From: GCA-016699445 sp964555055
GTDB taxonomy: Bacteria; UBA10199; JACPAL01; GCA-016699445
Length of the DNA stretch: 64,000 nt
Assembly (NCBI GenBank): GCA_964555055.1
Contig: CAZKQW010000009.1
Coordinates: forward strand, 67,353 to 131,352
Direction: 5' to 3'
The translations under genes and the position numbers were made by a program. Shown in pieces: positions 59,542 through 64,000 of the stretch (its first letter is position 1; every line of letters starts with the position of its first letter). The notes beneath the pieces are model-generated. The model was given only the letters and a program-made list of their open reading frames with translations, was not told where the DNA came from and searched no databases.

Positions 59542-60783
59542 ATGTCCGCACAGGGTGCCGAATATTGGAGGAAGTATTCGCTCTGGAAGGATGTGGAAGC
59601 CAAAGATTGGTACGATTGGCAGTGGCAATATCACCATATGATGAAGACCGTCGAAGAGTTGGGGCAAATCATCCCACTCACCGACGCTGAAGTGAAAGCC
59701 GGGCAAGCGACGCAAGACGAGTATAAGTTTTCAACGCCTCCTTATTACGCGACATTGATCGATCCGAAGAACTCGGAATGTCCCATTCGCCTTCAAACCA
59801 TTCCTAATCTCCACGAAATGGATCGGGCAGCCGCTGACATCCGCGATCCTCTGGGGGAAGATGAACATCAAGTGGTGCCCGGTCTTGTGCACCGGTACCC
59901 CGACCGCGTTTTATTCTTAATCACGACCTCGTGCGCTATGTATTGCCGGTTTTGTACGCGGCGCCGTATCGTTCTGTCGAAATCGCACCGCACCGAGCGA
60001 GAGCTCGACCAGGTCATGGATTACCTCAAGGCTCATACGGAAGTCCGAGACATCATTATTTCAGGGGGTGACTCGCTTTTTGTGGGAGACAAATACCTTG
60101 AGGGCTGCCTCCAGCGCTTGCGCGAGATTCCCTCGATCGAAATCATCCGCATCGCGTCCCGCATCCCCGTCGTCTGCCCCATGCGCATCACCGAGGATTT
60201 GGCGAAGATGCTTCGGAAATACGCGCCTCTCTTCATGATGACACACTTCAACCATCCATACGAGCTCACGGACGACGCGAAAAAGGCTTGTGCGGTTTTG
60301 GTGGACCATGGTATTCCGATCTTCAATCAGACGGTCTTGCTCCGCAAAATCAATAGCGATCCGTTTATTTTGAAGTGTTTGTTCCAAGAGCTTTTGAAAA
60401 ATCGGGTGAAACCGTATTATTTGTACCAATGTGATTTATCGGAGGGAATCGAGCATTTCCGGACGCCCGTGCAAAAGGGCATTGAGATCATTGAGAGCTT
60501 GAGGGGGCACACGTCGGGATTAGCCGTTCCTGAGTTCGTGGTCGACTCTCCGGGAGGCGGCGGCAAAGTACCGATCATGCCCCAATATTTGATCTCCGAA
60601 TCCGACAAAAAGGTGGTCCTCAGAAATTACCGAGGATTCCTGTCGGCTTACACGCAGCCCGCCGAACATGATTGCGAGTGCTCGACGGCCGCAGAAATCC
60701 GGAAACGCTACGACCAATTAGGCCTCGAAGGTCCCGAAAGGCTTCTACAAAGCCAAACCGTGGGCATCGAACCGAAAGATTAG
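59542..60783 (+). CDS. kamA: KamA, L-lysine 2,3-aminomutase
   Basis: A radical-SAM/PLP enzyme that converts L-lysine to L-beta-lysine, the first step of lysine fermentation. The 413-residue protein has the [4Fe-4S] motif CAMYCRFC (131-138), the PLP-lysine K342 in SPGGGGKVPIMPQY and the substrate-binding Asp 298 (QCDLSEG) and Asp 335 (VVDSPGG), which correspond in context to Asp293 and Asp330 of the clostridial enzyme. GGGAGGA lies 4 bases before the ATG. The gene heads kamA-kamD-kamE-kal, so this is the catabolic enzyme, not the EF-P modification enzyme EpmB. Confidence 0.95.
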   Translation: MSAQGAEYWRKYSLWKDVEAKDWYDWQWQYHHMMKTVEELGQIIPLTDAEVKAGQATQDEYKFSTPPYYATLIDPKNSECPIRLQTIPNLHEMDRAAADIRDPLGEDEHQVVPGLVHRYPDRVLFLITTSCAMYCRFCTRRRIVLSKSHRTERELDQVMDYLKAHTEVRDIIISGGDSLFVGDKYLEGCLQRLREIPSIEIIRIASRIPVVCPMRITEDLAKMLRKYAPLFMMTHFNHPYELTDDAKKACAVLVDHGIPIFNQTVLLRKINSDPFILKCLFQELLKNRVKPYYLYQCDLSEGIEHFRTPVQKGIEIIESLRGHTSGLAVPEFVVDSPGGGGKVPIMPQYLISESDKKVVLRNYRGFLSAYTQPAEHDCECSTAAEIRKRYDQLGLEGPERLLQSQTVGIEPKD

Positions 60784-60846
60784 CCGGCGCGCCTCATGTG
60801 ATATCGCGAGAACCCGGCGACTCCCTCCCAAAATAAGGATTGCTTC

Positions 60847-62616
60847 ATGTCTAAGCTCAACCTCGACCGCGATAAGGTCGAAAGTTGTCGAGTCCTCGCT
60901 CGTAAAATCGCCGCCCGCGTTCAGGAAGTCGTCGATCGCCATACGACGGTTTCGGTGGAACGTTCGGTACTCCGCCTTTTGGGTGTCGAAGAAGCCTATA
61001 AAGGCATGCCCCTCGTCAACTTGGTGATCGACTCGTTGACGCCGGAGCAACTTTCAAAGGGCATTTCTTATTGGATCGGTCGCGCTCTTGCGCACCAAAA
61101 AACAAGTCCCATCAGCATTTGCCTTAAAGTCGCGGAGAAAAAGCTCAAATGGGACCAATTGCCCGAAGCCGACTTCGAGGTCATTCGCCAAGCCACCGAG
61201 CCTTTAGCCCGGAATGCCGTTCGGAAGTTAGAGGAAGTTTCCCATCAGCGTCGGAAGCGGATGGAAAAGGACCTGCGCCGTAGGACACCCCTCAAATACC
61301 TGATCGTCGCCACGGGAAACATCCATGACGACGTCGACCAAGCCGTGGCGGCCGTCGAGAGCGGGGCGGATTGTATCGCGGTGATCCGGAGCACGGCCCA
61401 GAGTTTATTGGATTACGTGCCCTGCGGTTTGACGACGACGGGTTTCGGCGGGACGTTCGCCACCCAGGAGAACTTTCGCCTCATGCGCGAGGCTTTAGAC
61501 GCGGCCGGCGAGAGAGTCGGTCGTTACGTCCGTCTGGTGAATTATTCTTCGGGGCTCTGCATGCCGGAGATCGCGGTCATGGGTGCCCTGGAGCGCCTAG
61601 ATTTCCTTCTCAACGACTCGATGTACGGGATCCTCTTTCGCGACATCAACATGAAGAGAACTTTTACCGACCAATACTTCTCCCGACTCGTGATCGCCCG
61701 TTCTGGGATCGTCATCAACACGGGTGAGGACAACTATCTGACGACGGCGGAGTCGTTTCGTAGCTTCCACCAAGTGTTGGCGTCTCAGTTCATTAATGAG
61801 CAGATGGGGATTGCAGCGAAACTTAAGGAGGAGCAGCTCGGCTTGGGTCATGCCTTCGAAATGGATCCGACGATCGAGGACAGCTTGCTGTACGAGATCG
61901 CTCAAGCTGAAATGGTCCGAGAGATTTTTCCTAATTCTCCGATCAAGTACATGCCGCCGACTCGGCACATGACTGGCGACATCTTTTTCGGGCACGTGTT
62001 GGATACGATGTTCAATCTCGTGAGCGTCATGACCCAACAAGGGATTCATTTATTAGGCATGCCCACTGAAGCGATCCACAACCCATTGCTTCAGGACCGT
62101 CATATCAGTCAAAAATCGGTGAATTACATCTTCAACGCCGCTCGCAGCCTTGGAGATGAAATCTCTTGGAGTGAAAACGGGAAAGTCATCCGCCGCTCGC
62201 GAGCTGTCTTGGAGGAGACGTATCAGTTGCTCCATAAAGTCGAATCGATGGGGCTGATGAAGGCGATTTCCCAAGGAATGTTCGCGCATATGGTACGCGA
62301 TCCCGAAGGCGGCCGCGGATTGGAAGGAGTCATTCAAAAAGACCGTCACTATTGGAACCCCATTTTAAGGATTTTGGAAAAAGATGTCCGTATTCTACAA
62401 GCGGAGGCTCGGGAAGCACCTGGCAAGATCTTTCGGGAAGGGAATGATCGAAGAGAGGGCGGGGACTCACAAAGTCCTCGTCGCTTTGACAGACGTCGTT
62501 CGGGAGACCGGCGTCGACGGAATCAAAACCGGCGCCGCGGTCCTCGTCGCCAGGCGGCAGATGGGCAGGCTAATGAAGCCTCAGTGCCACCTCCCGCACA
62601 GTCTGCAGAAAATTAG
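60847..62616 (+). CDS. kamD: KamD, lysine 5,6-aminomutase alpha subunit with Arg-rich tail
   Basis: KamD is the large subunit of the B12- and PLP-dependent lysine 5,6-aminomutase, acting on beta-lysine after KamA. The catalytic TIM-barrel part (about 15-520) shows TPLKYLIVATGNIHDDVDQA, GFGGTFATQENFRLMREALD, MPEIAVMGALERLDFLLND, PTRHMTGDIFF and MPTEAIHNPLLQDR, all family patterns. The protein has 589 residues against about 515 in the well-known enzymes. The excess is a C-terminal tail from about 530 with many Arg (RRFDRRRSGDRRRRNQNRR), which may bind RNA or membranes. Spacing to kamE is 6 bases. The B12 domain is absent here, as expected, and is in KamE. Confidence 0.93.
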   Translation: MSKLNLDRDKVESCRVLARKIAARVQEVVDRHTTVSVERSVLRLLGVEEAYKGMPLVNLVIDSLTPEQLSKGISYWIGRALAHQKTSPISICLKVAEKKLKWDQLPEADFEVIRQATEPLARNAVRKLEEVSHQRRKRMEKDLRRRTPLKYLIVATGNIHDDVDQAVAAVESGADCIAVIRSTAQSLLDYVPCGLTTTGFGGTFATQENFRLMREALDAAGERVGRYVRLVNYSSGLCMPEIAVMGALERLDFLLNDSMYGILFRDINMKRTFTDQYFSRLVIARSGIVINTGEDNYLTTAESFRSFHQVLASQFINEQMGIAAKLKEEQLGLGHAFEMDPTIEDSLLYEIAQAEMVREIFPNSPIKYMPPTRHMTGDIFFGHVLDTMFNLVSVMTQQGIHLLGMPTEAIHNPLLQDRHISQKSVNYIFNAARSLGDEISWSENGKVIRRSRAVLEETYQLLHKVESMGLMKAISQGMFAHMVRDPEGGRGLEGVIQKDRHYWNPILRILEKDVRILQAEAREAPGKIFREGNDRREGGDSQSPRRFDRRRSGDRRRRNQNRRRGPRRQAADGQANEASVPPPAQSAEN

Positions 62617-62622
62617 CTGAGA

Positions 62623-63486
62623 TTGGGGAAAAGGATTATGTCGCAGCCTAAGACCGAAAGAGAGTTGATGAAGGAAGCCAAGAAGATCCGAGCCTATGGG
62701 GACCATTGGGACGACGGGAAAGTCCAGCTTTCGTTCACGCTTCCCGTCGCTTTCGGAGACAAAGCCAAGGAAGCCGCCCGCATGTATCTGGAAAAGATGG
62801 GCTTCGACCGCGGCGAAATCGTCTCGATGGAGGGCATGGGCCAGAAGTTCAGTTTCTTCGTCGCTTACGCGTATTCCCAAGCGAGCGTTTTCATAGATCA
62901 GATCGTCGTTCACAAACCAGAATTCCCCATTGTTCCGATGGACGATCTCGTGGAGCAAGTGAAGCGGGAGATCAAAAGAAAGATCGTCGTGGTGGGCGGG
63001 ACTTTGGGAACGGACGCACATACCGTCGGTATCGACGCGATTCTTTCCATCAAGGGCCTCGCAGGAGACAAAGGGCTGGAGTATTATCCCTTTTTTAAAG
63101 TCGTGAACCTACGCGCCCAAGTGTCCGCCGAGACCTTCGTCTCAAAGGCCGCCGAATTAGGGGCCGACGCGGTCTTGGTTTCGCAGCTCGTTACCCAACA
63201 AGACCAACATCTAAAGAATCTCAAAGAGCTCAATAATATCATCAAGTCCGAGAAGAAAATTCCTTCGCATCTGATTAAAATCGTCGGCGGTCCGCGTATG
63301 GATCACAAGACCGCTAAATCCATCGGTTTCGACGCGGGTTTTGGCCCCGGAACGAAACCGTCCGAGGTCGTCAATTATATCGTCCACGAGCTCTCACGGC
63401 GTTTTAGCCCCCACAAAACCACGACGGGTCCTGGACCCGCTCCTTCCTCGAAAAAGAGAGGGCTGTTGAGCTGGTTCGGTAATTAA
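62623..63486 (+). CDS. kamE: KamE, lysine 5,6-aminomutase beta subunit
   Basis: KamE carries the adenosylcobalamin site and the PLP-binding lysine of the aminomutase. The 287-residue protein has the DxHxxG signature DAHTVG (Asp 126, His 128, Gly 131) and Lys 139, eleven residues beyond the cobalt-ligating His, as the PLP-lysine in the known enzyme. GADAVLVSQLVTQQ and IVGGPRMDHKTAKSIGFDAG belong to the B12-binding fold. It ends with a short basic Pro-rich tail. The frame starts at ATG 62623, although ATG 62638 (MSQPKTERELMKEA) has a better ribosome-binding site and would remove five residues; residue numbers here count from the second. Confidence 0.93.
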   Translation: MGKRIMSQPKTERELMKEAKKIRAYGDHWDDGKVQLSFTLPVAFGDKAKEAARMYLEKMGFDRGEIVSMEGMGQKFSFFVAYAYSQASVFIDQIVVHKPEFPIVPMDDLVEQVKREIKRKIVVVGGTLGTDAHTVGIDAILSIKGLAGDKGLEYYPFFKVVNLRAQVSAETFVSKAAELGADAVLVSQLVTQQDQHLKNLKELNNIIKSEKKIPSHLIKIVGGPRMDHKTAKSIGFDAGFGPGTKPSEVVNYIVHELSRRFSPHKTTTGPGPAPSSKKRGLLSWFGN

Positions 63487-63488
63487 CC

Positions 63489-63851
63489 ATGAAGAAAAGA
63501 CCCAAAGCCCGTGTCGGCTGGAAGGCCGTCGTGAAAAGGAAGATGACGAAAGAAGACGGGCATTACCAAGGGGGGTTGGTTGCTGGGGCAACCGTGTTAG
63601 AAATGTTCGGGGATGCGGCGACGAAACTTTGCGTCAGGGAGTCTGGGTTTGAGGGACTCTTCAGAGCTTATCAGTCCGTCGATTTCTTAAATCCCGTATA
63701 TGTGGGTGACGTTGTGACGGCGACAGCTGTGATTTTAAAAATCGGAAAAACCTCCCGCCAAATGAAGTTTATAGCGACTAAATTAAAATCGAAAAAAGTA
63801 ATTATATCTAAAGCTTTAGGCGTTGTAGTTATTCCAGAACTAAAAAGCTGA
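63489..63851 (+). CDS. kal: Kal, 3-aminobutyryl-CoA ammonia-lyase
   Basis: Kal removes ammonia from L-3-aminobutyryl-CoA to give crotonyl-CoA, a late step of lysine fermentation. The 120-residue protein is a hotdog-fold thioesterase-like enzyme with GLVAGATVLEMFGDAATKLC, then YQSVDFLNPVYVGDVVTATA and MKFIATKLKSKKV. It lies 2 bases after kamE. The genes kdd (dehydrogenase) and kce (cleavage enzyme) for the steps between are not in the window. Confidence 0.88.
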   Translation: MKKRPKARVGWKAVVKRKMTKEDGHYQGGLVAGATVLEMFGDAATKLCVRESGFEGLFRAYQSVDFLNPVYVGDVVTATAVILKIGKTSRQMKFIATKLKSKKVIISKALGVVVIPELKS

Positions 63852-63856
63852 CTTGC

Positions 63857-63899
63857 TGCCAATTCTATTTGCCAAATTTTTTGGCATTGAATGTTGGCA
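63857..63899. promoter_or_regulatory. Nested inverted repeat after kal
   Basis: TGCCAA, 7 bases, TGCCAAA, TTT, TTTGGCA, 7 bases, TTGGCA: two pairs of half-sites around one centre, arms of 20 bases with 14 matches. The half-site TGCCAAA/TTTGGCA is the same as in the palindrome at 5044-5071. No gene is visible in the last 149 bases, so the target gene would start to the right of the window. It could also weakly act as a terminator of kamA-kal, but the T-run lies within the loop. Confidence 0.45.
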
Positions 63900-64000
63900 A
63901 TGGCTATTCTAAGAATGTCATTCTATGGCCGTTCAATTTTCAAATGGGCACCTCTAAAAACTAGCTAAACGCTGTAAATTTCCAAAAATAGTCTCTGGGT

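Noticed and set aside
61000..63486. Ornithine 4,5-aminomutase (OraE/OraS) in place of KamD/KamE
   Set aside because: OraE is larger and contains the B12 domain itself; here the B12 and PLP-lysine motifs are on the smaller downstream protein, as in lysine 5,6-aminomutase.

Overview
The window is one contig stretch of a flagellated, double-membraned (Gram-negative) bacterium. The P-ring and L-ring genes flgI and flgH, FlgA, an outer-membrane-type lipoprotein set and sigma-54-dependent flagellar control all point that way. Gene order and lineage-typical lipoproteins (RCC1-repeat, CycH-like) suggest Bdellovibrionota or a neighbouring deltaproteobacterial-type lineage. That placement is inference, not something the sequence proves. 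About two thirds of the window is a nearly complete flagellar regulon.

Region 1 (1-16.3 kb, minus strand) is a long hook-basal-body/export operon read from right to left: flgB, flgC, fliE, fliF, fliG, fliH, fliI, fliJ, motE-like, fliK, flgD, flgE, fliL, fliM, fliN, fliO, fliP (cut by the window edge). A near-consensus sigma-54 promoter sits in front of flgB. Between fliL and fliM the operon is interrupted by about 2.1 kb of cargo: a DUF4143-type ATPase, a fragment of a second one, and an opposite-strand unknown lipoprotein-like gene. A perfect sigma-54 core promoter lies immediately in front of fliM.

Region 2 (16.4-26.4 kb) holds the filament: two glycosyltransferases, a Maf-type flagellin glycosyltransferase, two small unknown genes, flagellin with a clear terminator, then fliD, fliS, a FliT-position gene and a PilZ-like gene. 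Region 3 (26.4-31.9 kb) holds a degenerate kinase/receiver protein, an FlrC/FlgR-type sigma-54 activator whose ribosome-binding region is a run of 12 G, a large TPR protein and a lytic transglycosylase.

Region 4 (32-44 kb, plus strand) is flgF-flgG-flgA-flgH-flgI-flgJ, then flgM-flgN-flgK-flgL, a GNAT acetyltransferase, a divergent coiled-coil gene, and motA-motB. FlgK and FlgL share an almost interchangeable domain of about 105 residues. tRNA-Arg(TCT) follows.

Region 5 (44.2-59.5 kb) is accessory and housekeeping: carbonic anhydrase, release factor 3, a second DUF4143 ATPase, an RCC1-repeat lipoprotein broken by a 100-N assembly gap, a DUF3592 protein, an 867-residue unknown protein with internal repeats, a CycH-like lipoprotein pair, an aldehyde dehydrogenase/Rieske pair and a secreted subtilase. 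Region 6 (59.5-63.9 kb) is a lysine-fermentation block: kamA, kamD, kamE, kal.
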